64,000 nucleotides of DNA from Ruminococcus flavefaciens 007c (GTDB lineage: Bacteria; Bacillota; Clostridia; Oscillospirales; Ruminococcaceae): NCBI RefSeq assembly GCF_000571935.1, contig NZ_ATAX01000028.1, forward strand, positions 377,001 through 441,000, read 5' to 3'. The notes under the pieces were generated by a model. It was given only the letters and a program-made list of their open reading frames with translations. It did not search any database and had not been told where the DNA came from. The translations under genes were made by a program, and so were the position numbers. Positions 33,601 to 41,594 of this stretch are shown in pieces (position 1 is the stretch's first letter; the number at the start of each line of letters is the position of its first letter).

Positions 33601-33804
33601 ATGAAAAATGACATTTTCAAAAACATTGCAATTCAGAACGGTACAACAGAAGCAGAAGTAAAACGTGAAATCGAAAAATCCATTGCAGAAGCCTGCAAGG
33701 ATCCCAATGCTCCCATAAACAATATCGGCTCAGGCACTGTTCCCACCCCTGAGGAGGTAATGGAGTATATCTTAAAAGAAGTAGTAAAAACCAAAATGAA
33801 CTGA
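33601..33804 (+). CDS. Small protein resembling the end of the Spo0A DNA-binding domain
   Basis: A 67-residue protein. TTEAEVKREIEKSIAEACKDP ... PTPEEVMEYILKEV aligns by eye with [21 protein letters not shown] ... [14 protein letters not shown] of Spo0A, so it looks like a free-standing copy of the last helices of that domain, a type of small protein common in Clostridia. ATG 33601 is preferred over the adjacent ATG at 33598 because GGAGG then stands seven bases upstream. It lies in the spo0A neighbourhood. Whether it binds DNA is unknown. Confidence 0.75.
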   Translation: MKNDIFKNIAIQNGTTEAEVKREIEKSIAEACKDPNAPINNIGSGTVPTPEEVMEYILKEVVKTKMN

Positions 33805-33831
33805 CTTCAATAATTACGGATAGATAATGAC

Positions 33832-33866
33832 CCCCGCTGCCGTACACGGCAGCGGGGTATTATATT
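33832..33866 (+). terminator. Strong terminator
   Basis: CCCCGCTGCCGT (33832-33843) pairs with ACGGCAGCGGGG (33846-33857) and is followed by TATTATATTT. It ends the spo0A-side transcript. Confidence 0.85.
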
Positions 33867-33875
33867 TACACATGA

Positions 33876-33918
33876 AAACAAAACCCCCTTGCAGACCGTG
33901 AGTTGTCCGCAAGGGGTT
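33876..33918 (-). terminator. rpsT terminator
   Basis: On the minus strand AACCCCTTGCGGAC pairs with GTCTGCAAGGGGGT across an eight-base loop and is followed by TTTTGTTTT. It starts 25 bases after the rpsT stop. Confidence 0.85.
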
Positions 33919-33942
33919 CAATTCTTATATGATCAAAAGACC

Positions 33943-34203
33943 TTATTCAGCAGCGTTGAGCTTCTTAGCGAGCTGAGACTTCTTTCTTGCAGCCTTATTC
34001 TTGTGCATAAGACCCTTTGCGCAAGCCTGATCAACTCTCTTGATTGCAACCTTGATAGCCTCTGCCTTGTCAGCAGCACCTGTTGCTACAGCTGTGTCAG
34101 CCTTCTTGAGGATAGTCTTGAGATTAGACTTTCTTGCCTTGTTAGCAGCAGCCTTTGTAGCATTAACCTTGACTCTCTTCTTTGCAGACTTAATGTTTGG
34201 CAT
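33943..34203 (-). CDS. rpsT: 30S ribosomal protein S20
   Basis: An 86-residue basic protein that binds 16S rRNA early in 30S assembly. It opens MPNIKSAKKRVKVN and contains GLMHKNKAARKKSQLAKKLN, the hallmark C-terminal helix. Length is normal. AGGAGGTG precedes the ATG. It is transcribed divergently from gpr, the same arrangement as in Bacillus subtilis, so this pair is old synteny. Confidence 0.97.
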   Translation of the reverse strand: MPNIKSAKKRVKVNATKAAANKARKSNLKTILKKADTAVATGAADKAEAIKVAIKRVDQACAKGLMHKNKAARKKSQLAKKLNAAE

Positions 34204-34329
34204 TACCTTACACCTCCTTGAATTATGCAGAACGAATATTCATCTGCATTTTACAGATAATAGGAGCAAATACGGGTTCATTCACTCCCGACAGCTGCAA
34301 CGCACAGCTGCCATACTGAGACAAATATA

Positions 34330-34358
34330 ATTATATCATTTTTCCACATTATTTTCAA
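34330..34358 (-). promoter_or_regulatory. rpsT promoter
   Basis: On the minus strand TTGAAA (34358-34353), 17-base spacer ending TGA, TATAAT (34335-34330). The leader is about 120 bases and could hold an S20-responsive element, though none was identified. Confidence 0.75.
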
Positions 34359-34429
34359 TAGCCAAAAGTGAAATTATCGTCAGAAAAATTTTCCACAATT
34401 AAAGCAAAATGCACAATATGGAGGAAATC

Positions 34430-35266
34430 ATGGATATACGTACAGATCTTGCCCTTGAAAGCTTCTCCTTCGGAAGTCTGCCAGAAAGCGTTCACATCTC
34501 ACAGCGCGGAAGAGCTTTCCGCATCACTGAAATAACCATAGACGATGACAGCTGCATAGACGCCATCGGAAAAGGGAAGGGCAGATATATCACCCTGGAG
34601 GGAAGCTCACTCAGCCGTTACTCGGAGGATTATCCCATTATGGTGCAGGAGCTGGCAGACGAGATAGAGTCTCTTATCCCCGGTGGAGAGGTCCTTGTTG
34701 CGGGACTGGGAAATAATGATATAACCCCTGACGCCATAGGTCCGCAGACAGCCTCAAAGATACTGGCTACACGACATCTTAACACCGATGACGGGCTTTT
34801 TGTGCCGTCACTGCGTCCCGTGAGTACTCTCGCAGGGGGAGTCATGGGACAGACGGGCATAGAGACCGCCGAACTGATACGCTCGGTAGCTTCTGAGCTG
34901 CGCCCATCGGCAATAATCGCAGTTGACGCCCTTGCCTGCAATGATATAAGCCGCCTCGGCACGACTATACAGATAACCGATACGGGTATCTCACCGGGGA
35001 GTGGCGTTTCCAACGAGAGAAAAGAGCTCTCGGAGAAGATATTCGGCGTACCCGTCATAGCCGTGGGGATACCCACAGTCGTGGATATGCACACCATAGT
35101 AAGAAGTCTCACAGGGAAAAGCATAAACGGGAAGCTGCCAAACATGATGGTAACTCCCCGTGATATAGACCGCCTGACCGAAAGAGCCTCACAGCTCCTT
35201 GCCTTCGGCATAAATCTCGCCTTGCAGCCCACCCTGACCTTTGAGGACGTAAGAGGGCTGTTCTGA
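34430..35266 (+). CDS. gpr: Spore endopeptidase GPR (germination protease)
   Basis: A 278-residue aspartate-type protease that degrades small acid-soluble spore proteins at germination. It begins MDIRTDLALES, matching the region around the autoprocessing site of known GPR zymogens, and contains LVAGLGNNDITPDAIGPQTASKILATRHL, ETAELIRSV and AIIAVDALACNDISRLG...IQITDTGISPGSG, all family blocks. ATG 34430 is chosen because GGAGG lies five bases upstream; ATGs at 34409 and 34418 are in frame but lack a site. Length is shorter than Bacillus GPR (about 370), as in other clostridia. spoIIP, which usually follows, is absent. No sigma-A promoter was seen. Confidence 0.93.
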   Translation: MDIRTDLALESFSFGSLPESVHISQRGRAFRITEITIDDDSCIDAIGKGKGRYITLEGSSLSRYSEDYPIMVQELADEIESLIPGGEVLVAGLGNNDITPDAIGPQTASKILATRHLNTDDGLFVPSLRPVSTLAGGVMGQTGIETAELIRSVASELRPSAIIAVDALACNDISRLGTTIQITDTGISPGSGVSNERKELSEKIFGVPVIAVGIPTVVDMHTIVRSLTGKSINGKLPNMMVTPRDIDRLTERASQLLAFGINLALQPTLTFEDVRGLF

Positions 35267-35280
35267 ATTTGGAATTTTAT

Positions 35281-35303
35281 GGGCGCACAATGTGCGCCCT
35301 TTT
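35281..35303. terminator. Bidirectional terminator
   Basis: A perfect palindrome GGGCGCACAATGTGCGCCC (35281-35299) followed by TTTT; it separates gpr from the convergent lectin-like gene. Confidence 0.75.
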
Positions 35304-35305
35304 CA

Positions 35306-35968
35306 TTATATTCTGTACATTGTATTTTTACTGCTGTCCCAGATAGTCTCGCGTTTGCCGCTGCCGGGATAGATACGGATAATTCTGAATCTTCCGTCTG
35401 TTGTCAGTGAGTATTCGTACTTAAAGCCCTGATCTGTGGTCATGTGAGTATTATAGGTATTGGTATGAGCAACAGGCTTTCCGCTTCTTGTATAGGCTAC
35501 CATATTTCCGTCCTTCTGGAAGCCTATCATATCTCCGCCTGTATTGAAGCTCCATAATGTTATTGTTGTATAATCTTTAGCGCCCTTTGGCTTAAAATCT
35601 TTTTCAAGAGTAAGTCTACCGTTATAAAACTTAAAATCATACCACGCTTTTTCTTTAGAATTATAAATACTTAAGCAATAATGATAACCAGAGAAATTCT
35701 TTCTTTTATCGCTATCATACCATGTTATACCACCATTGTTACCTGTATTTATATAAGCACCGTAATTCCACGCATAATCTGGTTCGTAAGAAACAATTTT
35801 ACCATAACCATTATGGTATACATTCCACGTACCTGTACCTTGAGGAATTTCAAGCCAATAATCCGCATTAGCATTTATGGAATTAAAGCTAGTTTTTGCA
35901 TTGCCAGCAAAGGGAACTATCGCCATGACTGCTGCCATTAAAACCCCGATAAATCTTGCTTTTTTCAT
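35306..35968 (-). CDS. Secreted protein with bulb-type (B-lectin) motif
   Basis: A 220-residue exported protein: MKKARFIGVLMAAVMAIVPFAGNAK is a signal peptide. It contains GFQKDGNMVAY (about residue 155), an exact fit to the mannose-binding QxDxNxVxY signature of bulb-type lectins, inside a beta-rich segment (TITLWSFNTGGDMIGFQKDGNMVAYTRSG...AHTNTY). Other repeats are more degenerate (YKFYNGRLTLEKD). This suggests binding of mannose-type glycans at the cell surface or in the medium. The first half of the gene is clearly more AT-rich than its neighbours, which may mean recent acquisition. AGGAGAG precedes the ATG. Confidence 0.75.
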   Translation of the reverse strand: MKKARFIGVLMAAVMAIVPFAGNAKTSFNSINANADYWLEIPQGTGTWNVYHNGYGKIVSYEPDYAWNYGAYINTGNNGGITWYDSDKRKNFSGYHYCLSIYNSKEKAWYDFKFYNGRLTLEKDFKPKGAKDYTTITLWSFNTGGDMIGFQKDGNMVAYTRSGKPVAHTNTYNTHMTTDQGFKYEYSLTTDGRFRIIRIYPGSGKRETIWDSSKNTMYRI

Positions 35969-36016
35969 AAAATCTCTCCTTTTGTCAGGTATTATAACCT
36001 AAAATAATATGTGTTC

Positions 36017-36045
36017 ATTATAAATTATTACCCCAGAGATGTCAA
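36017..36045 (-). promoter_or_regulatory. Promoter of the lectin-like gene
   Basis: On the minus strand TTGACA (36045-36040), 17-base spacer, TATAAT (36022-36017): both boxes consensus. The leader is about 40 bases. Confidence 0.8.
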
Positions 36046-36119
36046 GTATATTTACCGAAAAGAGCAATAATTGTATATTTTAGGAGCGTCAACGTGGCAA
36101 GGGTGCAGCGTCACGCTGC

Positions 36120-36872
36120 TTACCACATGAATTCAACATCGGGAGCCTTTACCATGTTTATTTCTGGCTCGGGATCTGTTTTCTGCTGCTCCTTTTCCTC
36201 TCTGAGTATTGCCTTTGCCATCTCCTCCACCTCGACTATCTCGTGGAAGTAGTCATTCAGAGGCTGTACAGCCTTGAATACTTCGAGTGCGTGTTCGGCT
36301 ATTTTACGTGAGAAAAGCTCCTCAAGCCCGCTGACCTTGGTGTACACGCTCAATCCCTTTTTCAGAAAATAGGGCTCCAGCTCGGGTACGGGACAGGGCT
36401 TTTTACGCTTGTATTCATCGCCGCCCACTGTGAGCCCGTACTTTTCAACAAGCTCTGATATAATGTTGAAAAAAGGCTCGGCGTCCTCAAGAAGTCCGCT
36501 GCGGAAGCGCTCCATAACCGCGGCTTCGGGCTTGGATATGCGGAAGCCAAACTCCGCTCCCTCGGGAGACAGTTCAAAATACAGCGTGGGAGTCTTGTTC
36601 CAGTACCACGCCTCATAGCGGACGTATATCCACATAGTGTCACGGTAGTGCAGATAGGGAGCAAAATTCTCGTCCCGGTATATCCTTCCCACCTTGTAAA
36701 TCATACCCTCTGTATCAGCAAAAGGCGTATAAAGCTCCTCGCCGAGAGCCTTCATAGGCTCGCATATCTTCTGTGTATAGACCGCCTTGCGCGGCTCGAA
36801 CCAGTCCTTATTGTTATTATGCCTTATACCGAGGAGGAACTCCAGCGCCTCCTGTGAAAAACCTTCAAACAT
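36120..36872 (-). CDS. DUF2461 family protein
   Basis: A 250-residue cytoplasmic protein. The family hallmark near the N-terminus is present, LLGIRHNNNKDWFEPRKAVY, followed by GRIYRDENFAPYLHYRDTMWIYVR and the block LYFELSPEGAEFGF. The final 25 residues are acidic. DUF2461 has no established biochemical role. AAGGAG precedes the ATG, and the promoter lies 50 bases upstream. A short inverted repeat follows the stop, without a T run. Confidence 0.85.
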   Translation of the reverse strand: MFEGFSQEALEFLLGIRHNNNKDWFEPRKAVYTQKICEPMKALGEELYTPFADTEGMIYKVGRIYRDENFAPYLHYRDTMWIYVRYEAWYWNKTPTLYFELSPEGAEFGFRISKPEAAVMERFRSGLLEDAEPFFNIISELVEKYGLTVGGDEYKRKKPCPVPELEPYFLKKGLSVYTKVSGLEELFSRKIAEHALEVFKAVQPLNDYFHEIVEVEEMAKAILREEKEQQKTDPEPEINMVKAPDVEFMW

Positions 36873-36919
36873 TTTTTCTCCTTTGTTTTTTCCTGCGTGA
36901 GTCTCTGCAAATATGATTT

Positions 36920-36948
36920 ATTATACCACAGCGGCTGACATTATTCAA
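36920..36948 (-). promoter_or_regulatory. Promoter of the DUF2461 gene
   Basis: On the minus strand TTGAAT (36948-36943), 17-base spacer, TATAAT (36925-36920) preceded by TGG. Confidence 0.72.
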
Positions 36949-37020
36949 GCCAAAACATCTTTTAACCAACTTTTTACAGCAATATCGTCCTATTTATATT
37001 TCACAGACGGGTGGAAAAGT

Positions 37021-37147
37021 TTTCAACAAGCTGTTGAAATAGCTGTGGATTCATATGTTCGATTGTTGATAACCCTGTTGAAAGAGTGGAAAATAACGGT
37101 AAATTAACTTTCTGGAAGTTCTTAAAAGTTGAAAACTATGTGGATAA
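37021..37147. other. DnaA-box-like cluster away from dnaA
   Basis: This gene-free stretch holds a perfect DnaA box TGTGGATAA at 37139-37147, the close variant TGTTGATAA at 37064-37072, TGTGGATTC at 37044-37052, and the 8-mer TGTTGAAA (or its complement) at 37021-37028, 37032-37039 and 37076-37083. GTGGAAAA occurs twice as well. The same TGTTGAAA word fills the dnaN-dnaA and dnaA-rpmH gaps. It may titrate DnaA or regulate the flanking genes. The remaining bases of the 36949-37226 gap show no gene. Confidence 0.55.
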
Positions 37148-37226
37148 TCAGGGAAAATGAGTAAACAATAAAAATACGTTGTGGAAAACAACTCCACAGC
37201 AATTCACTGTAAAGGATATGATTTGT

Positions 37227-37592
37227 ATGAAAAAGCTTTTAGCAATATGTTCCATATTTTTTACGGTTTGTGCAACTCTTACAGGCTGCGGCGATAATAA
37301 CGACGGCCATTATACAGATGACGGGAATGGCTCAGTTGTAGAGGACACTAACACCGATAAAAAGTATGAATCCCATGCCGACGGAAGAGATCCTTCCATA
37401 GGAGACCGCGTTGACGACGCTGCCGACGGTATCGGCGATGCGGGCAAAGATGTGATCGACGGTGCAGGTGACGCAGGAAAAGAGATCATCGACGGTGCCA
37501 AGGATGCCGCTGATGACGTTATCGACGGTCTTGACGGAAAAAAGGAGCACGACCGTGAAAAGACCACTACCACTCACCGTATGGACAGATAA
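37227..37592 (+). CDS. Small lipoprotein with 11-residue amphipathic repeats
   Basis: A 121-residue predicted lipoprotein with lipobox TLTGCGD. The mature part is very acidic and contains four near-repeats of 11 residues, DGIGDAGKDVI / DGAGDAGKEII / DGAKDAADDVI / DGLDGKKEHDR, the spacing expected for an amphipathic helix of the LEA/apolipoprotein kind. The tail is basic and Thr-rich. ATG 37227 follows AAAGGA at ten bases; an in-frame ATG at 37179 would put the signal peptide inside. Function unknown; lipid or surface contact is plausible. Confidence 0.75.
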   Translation: MKKLLAICSIFFTVCATLTGCGDNNDGHYTDDGNGSVVEDTNTDKKYESHADGRDPSIGDRVDDAADGIGDAGKDVIDGAGDAGKEIIDGAKDAADDVIDGLDGKKEHDREKTTTTHRMDR

Positions 37593-37595
37593 AGC

Positions 37596-37622
37596 AAGGC
37601 GGACATAAAGTCCGCCTTTTCA
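37596..37622 (+). terminator. Terminator
   Basis: AAGGCGGAC (37596-37604), loop ATAAA, GTCCGCCTT (37610-37618), then TT. Confidence 0.8.
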
Positions 37623-37647
37623 ACATTCAGGTATCAATTGTTGAAAA

Positions 37648-38943
37648 TCAACTGCACAGCTCAGCCATTGCCTCTGCCATGATCTCTGCATTCTTCAGCA
37701 GATTTCCAACTGTGATGAACTCATCGGGACTGTGCATATGCCCGTCCTCGTTCGGGAACTCCGCACCGAAGGCAACTCCGCCCTCGATCTCATGTACATA
37801 GGTACCGCCGCCGATAGCTATACAGCGTCCCTTTTCGCCTGTAACACGTTCATATACACGGATAAGCCCCTGCACAAAGCTGCTGCTCTCGTCGGTGCAG
37901 TGAGGCTCAACGCCATCGCAGGAAACTATCTCAAAGCCTGCTTCACGAAGCTTTCCACATACTATCTCACTGATCTCGGCCTTTCTACGGTCAAGGGGGA
38001 AGCGTATGTCGATACCGCCGTTTATCCTGCCGTTTTCGGTGCTCAGAAGAGATAATACACAGGTCATACTACCCGATAATTCGTCGCTGAAGCCGAGTCC
38101 GCAGCTGCTTCCGTCTGTTTCACCGTGCGGAAAGAGATCCGAAAGTCCCTGTAAAAGCAGGTTCTCATCACAGTAGCTGCCGAGGAACTGAGTTATTGCG
38201 TTATCGCCCTTTTCAGGAGTGGAGGCATGAGCGGAAACTCCCTCAAAGACAGCTTCCTCCGATTCCTCGTCATCATTCAGAAAGGTCACGGTACAGAACT
38301 GAGGAACTGCATTTATCACTGTTCCTGCCTGTATATCAAGTATTTCGTCATCTTCAAAATCAGCTGCAAAATAGACTCTCAGCATACCCTTTTCCGCATT
38401 TATAACGGGGTATTCACCGTCAGGAGTGAACACCATGGGCGGCAGCTCTCTATTTTTGCGGTAGTAAGCAAGATCCTCAGAGCCATTTTCCTCGTTGGTG
38501 CCGAATATAAGGCGTATGCCCTTTTTCAGCGATATACCCAGCTCCCTAACTGCTCTTGCCGCAAACAAGGCCGCAACGGCAGGGCCTTTATCGTCAATGG
38601 CGCCTCTGCCTATGAGCTTATCTGTCTCGGGCTCATACCTCAGCATGAAGGGGTCCGTTGTCCAGCCGCAGCCCACAGGCACCACATCGAGGTGGGTGAG
38701 CACTGCCAGCTGAGCAGGCAGTTCGTTTATATCCGCAGAGCCTGCATAGTTATCAACATTATCAACAGAAAAACCGTATTCCCTGCACTTTTCAAGCATA
38801 AGCCCCAGAGCTCTTGCAGGCTCGATGCCGAAGGGGGCGTCCTTCTCTGCTTTTCCCTGTACGCTCGGAATAGCCACAAGCTCACCGAGAAGGTCTATCA
38901 TTTCCTGTTTGTGTGCTTCAAGATATTCTCTGATCTCTGTCAT
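37648..38943 (-). CDS. pepV: M20 family dipeptidase, PepV/Sapep-like
   Basis: A 431-residue metallopeptidase that hydrolyses dipeptides in the cytosol. Zinc-binding landmarks are LAVLTHLDVVPVG and GRGAIDDKGPAVAALFA, then FGTNEENGSEDLAYY and, near the C-terminus, CIAIGGGTYVHEIEGGVAFGAEFP. SAHASTPEKGDNAI is the substrate-side motif of the PepV type. ATG 38943 is preferred: AGGAGG is five bases upstream, while the 32-residue in-frame extension is unlike the family. Length fits (about 430-470). The upstream gene has its own terminator, so pepV is probably a separate unit. Confidence 0.92.
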   Translation of the reverse strand: MTEIREYLEAHKQEMIDLLGELVAIPSVQGKAEKDAPFGIEPARALGLMLEKCREYGFSVDNVDNYAGSADINELPAQLAVLTHLDVVPVGCGWTTDPFMLRYEPETDKLIGRGAIDDKGPAVAALFAARAVRELGISLKKGIRLIFGTNEENGSEDLAYYRKNRELPPMVFTPDGEYPVINAEKGMLRVYFAADFEDDEILDIQAGTVINAVPQFCTVTFLNDDEESEEAVFEGVSAHASTPEKGDNAITQFLGSYCDENLLLQGLSDLFPHGETDGSSCGLGFSDELSGSMTCVLSLLSTENGRINGGIDIRFPLDRRKAEISEIVCGKLREAGFEIVSCDGVEPHCTDESSSFVQGLIRVYERVTGEKGRCIAIGGGTYVHEIEGGVAFGAEFPNEDGHMHSPDEFITVGNLLKNAEIMAEAMAELCS

Positions 38944-38967
38944 TTCTGCCTCCTGGTATATTGTTAT

Positions 38968-38999
38968 AACACAAAAAACCGCAGTAAATATACTGCGGT
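38968..38999 (-). terminator. Terminator after the sugar ABC ATPase gene
   Basis: On the minus strand ACCGCAGTA, loop TATT, TACTGCGGT, then TTTTTTGTG. It lies between the ATPase stop and the pepV start. Confidence 0.82.
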
Positions 39000-39069
39000 G
39001 ATTTGCGAGTACACAACGTCTCCCGACGCTGTGCACCAAGAAAGAAAGGATAAATATGAAAAGAATTAA

Positions 39070-40200
39070 TCAGTTAACGATAGCCTTTTCAGTTTCCTTA
39101 TCAAAGATATGGATTCTGTTGGGATCAATTGCAACCTTGATGTCATCACCGGGTCTTGCTGTTGATCTTGGGCTTACACGTGCTGTGAGCGGAATACCTT
39201 CGCAAAGGAGGTAAAGGTATGTCTCAGCACCCATCATTTCTGTGATTTCAACGTTAGTATCAATAACACCTGTTGAAGCGTTGGAGAGGTACATCTCTTC
39301 GTCGTGGATAGACTCGGGACGTACTCCGAGGATAACTTCCTTGCCAACATAGTTGCCGAGCTCTTCGTTTACCTTAGACTCGGGAACGATGATCTGGTAT
39401 CTGTTTCCTCTGCCGCTTGATGCGCCGAATTCAACGATGAACTGGCCATACTCTTCCTTGAGCTCTGCGTCGATGAAGTTCATCTGAGGTGAGCCGAGGA
39501 AGCCTGCAACGAACTTATTTACAGGATTCTCATAGAGGTTCTGAGGTGTATCGATCTGCTGAACGAAACCGTCCTTCATACATACGATTCTATCACCCAT
39601 TGTCATAGCCTCTGTCTGGTCATGAGTTACGTATATAAATGTAGTACCAAGCTTCTTGTGGATCTTAGCGATCTCGGTTCTCATCTGAGCACGGAGCTTA
39701 GCGTCGAGGTTTGAGAGAGGCTCGTCGAGAAGGAATACCTTAGGTGAACGAACGATAGCACGACCGAGAGCAACTCTCTGTCTCTGACCACCGGACATTG
39801 CCTTAGGCTTTCTGTCGAGGAGGTGTGTAAGGTCGAGGATCTTAGCTGCCTCGTTAACCTTTCTCTCGATCTCGTCCTTAGGAACCTTACGGAGCTTGAG
39901 TCCGAAAGCCATGTTATCAAATACTGTCATATGAGGATAAAGAGCGTAGTTCTGGAAAACCATCGCAATATCTCTGTCCTTGGGAGCGATGTCGTTTACG
40001 AGACGATCGCCGATGTAGAGCTCTCCTTCGGAGATCTCCTCAAGACCTGCTATCATACGGAGAGTAGTTGACTTACCGCATCCGGAAGGTCCAACAAGAA
40101 CGATGAACTCCTTATCTCTTATCTCTAAATTAACATCCGAAACGGCCACAACTCCGCCCGGATATTTCTTATAAATGCCTTTAAGTGTTAAGCCTGCCAT
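39070..40200 (-). CDS. msmK: Sugar ABC transporter ATP-binding protein (MsmK/UgpC type)
   Basis: A 376-residue ATPase of carbohydrate ABC importers. It has Walker [10 protein letters not shown], the signature [15 protein letters not shown], Walker [14 protein letters not shown], the H-loop [10 protein letters not shown] and the C-terminal TOBE/regulatory domain ([10 protein letters not shown]). No permease or binding-protein genes are adjacent, so it is the stand-alone kind that energises several sugar importers encoded elsewhere. It is followed by its own terminator. The start ATG has only a weak upstream site (GGACTGG). Confidence 0.92.
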   Translation of the reverse strand: MAGLTLKGIYKKYPGGVVAVSDVNLEIRDKEFIVLVGPSGCGKSTTLRMIAGLEEISEGELYIGDRLVNDIAPKDRDIAMVFQNYALYPHMTVFDNMAFGLKLRKVPKDEIERKVNEAAKILDLTHLLDRKPKAMSGGQRQRVALGRAIVRSPKVFLLDEPLSNLDAKLRAQMRTEIAKIHKKLGTTFIYVTHDQTEAMTMGDRIVCMKDGFVQQIDTPQNLYENPVNKFVAGFLGSPQMNFIDAELKEEYGQFIVEFGASSGRGNRYQIIVPESKVNEELGNYVGKEVILGVRPESIHDEEMYLSNASTGVIDTNVEITEMMGAETYLYLLCEGIPLTARVSPRSTARPGDDIKVAIDPNRIHIFDKETEKAIVN

Positions 40201-40310
40201 TTAATCCAGTCCTCCAGTTCAAATTTTAATGCCGATCAATGATACAGTATCAGCTATGATAATATAATATCACATCTGCCGAAAAATTTCAAGTTGCTAA
40301 ATTGCCAAAC

Positions 40311-41096
40311 TTAAAAGAAGTTGTTTATTAGATTTGCCGAAAAAACAGGGTTAAATCGCTTGCAAAAGTCCTCAAAATCCTGGTCTTTAAACAAGTTTTC
40401 AACATCTTTGTGCAATAATTCCATACACTGACCAATTGCCAGTTTTTCGGGCAAAACCAATGCTCCGAGAGAAACTCTTACAAGCAGCTCTACATGATTT
40501 CCCACGCTTGCGAACATTCGCTTCACCTGATGATACTTTCCTTCATGGAGCTGAATAAAAGCCAGTTTATCGCAGTTTTCCACAGACTTTACGAGAGCGG
40601 GCAGACAAGTCTCTCCGTCGGCTAAGGTAAGCCCTTCTCTAAATTTGTTAACATAATTGTTTTCAAATGGTCTGGCAAGTTGAACAATATAAATCTTGGG
40701 TATATGATGACGCGGAGAGAGCATTCTGTGAGCTAATTCTCCGTCGTCCGTAAGCAAAAGAGCACCCATGCTGTCCTTATCAAGGCGGCCTGCGGGAAAC
40801 ATACCTTTTGTGCGCATTTCAGGCGGAATAAGCTTCATAACAGTCTCGCCGTCCTTGTCATCTGTAGAGCACACATAGCCCTGTGGCTTATTGAGAAGTA
40901 TGTAACGGTAACGGGAACTGCATATCTCCTGACCGCAAACCGTCACAGCCGATAACTCGGGATCTATCTTGACATCAGACCTCCTGACAGCTGCTCCGTC
41001 AACGGTTATCCTGCCCTTTGCGGCAAGATCCTTGATCTGTGATCTTGAGTATTCTGTTCTTTCAGATATAAATTTATCAAGACGAATCTGCGCCAT
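40311..41096 (-). CDS. rsuA: 16S/23S rRNA pseudouridine synthase, RsuA/RluB family
   Basis: A 261-residue RNA-modifying enzyme. The N-terminal S4 domain reads RLDKFISERTEYSRSQIKDLAAKGRI; the catalytic block is FPAGRLDKDSMGALLLTDDG, with Asp in GRLDKD as the nucleophile; RYILLNKPQGYVCS and EGKYHQVKRMFASVG complete the family. ATG 41096 follows AGGAAAT; a 23-residue in-frame extension is rejected for lack of a site. The tail FNPVFSANLINNFF is unusual. RsuA, rather than RluB, is a length-based guess. Confidence 0.9.
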   Translation of the reverse strand: MAQIRLDKFISERTEYSRSQIKDLAAKGRITVDGAAVRRSDVKIDPELSAVTVCGQEICSSRYRYILLNKPQGYVCSTDDKDGETVMKLIPPEMRTKGMFPAGRLDKDSMGALLLTDDGELAHRMLSPRHHIPKIYIVQLARPFENNYVNKFREGLTLADGETCLPALVKSVENCDKLAFIQLHEGKYHQVKRMFASVGNHVELLVRVSLGALVLPEKLAIGQCMELLHKDVENLFKDQDFEDFCKRFNPVFSANLINNFF

Positions 41097-41189
41097 AGTA
41101 TTTCCTTTCCGAATATTGTGCCATGCCCCATGAATAGTATTCTTTAAGCGCAAAAAACGACGCAATACACAAATATGGGAGAATAGATT

Positions 41190-41594
41190 ATGAAAAGACC
41201 GTTTTTAATGATTTTAGCTGCCCTTTCTCTGCTGACCGCCTGCCGAAGCAGAGAGGAAAAGACCATTGTATCCGTTCCTGCTGCCGATGCCGCTCAGAGA
41301 GAAGCATACTTTGCCTCTCACGGCTGGAAGGTTGAGGAGATCTCCGTGGGAGATGTGATCATACCTGCGGATTTTTCGGGCATCTATGAGGAATACGCCA
41401 AAATACAGGATCGTCAGGGACTGCCTCTGAGAGAATATGCGGGCAAAATTGCAAAGCTTTATGTCTATGAGGTAAAAAATTACAGCCCTGAAAGCAGGAA
41501 AATGCTCGCAGAGCTGCTTGTTTGCAATGAAAATGCTGTTGCCTCACTTATTTACAGTGAGGACGGTATAAGCATAAAAATGCCTGTATCCTGA
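41190..41594 (+). CDS. DUF4830 lipoprotein
   Basis: A 134-residue predicted lipoprotein with lipobox LLTACRS. The DUF4830 landmarks are seen: YFASHGWKVEEI, IPADFSGIYEEYAKIQDRQGLPL, REYAGKIAKLYVYEVKNY. The domain is short and its role is not known. It stands alone on the plus strand; the downstream gene is convergent with a stop one base away. Confidence 0.8.
   Translation: MKRPFLMILAALSLLTACRSREEKTIVSVPAADAAQREAYFASHGWKVEEISVGDVIIPADFSGIYEEYAKIQDRQGLPLREYAGKIAKLYVYEVKNYSPESRKMLAELLVCNENAVASLIYSEDGISIKMPVS

Noticed and set aside
36083..36123. GCAGCG/CGCTGC inverted repeat after the DUF2461 gene as a terminator or REP element
   Set aside because: Lacks a T run and does not carry the GTAGGGGC flank of the REP-like family.
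38227..39069. 280-codon plus-strand open frame antisense to pepV
   Set aside because: The opposite strand encodes a clear M20 peptidase; the antisense frame lacks a ribosome site and has Cys/His-rich noise.
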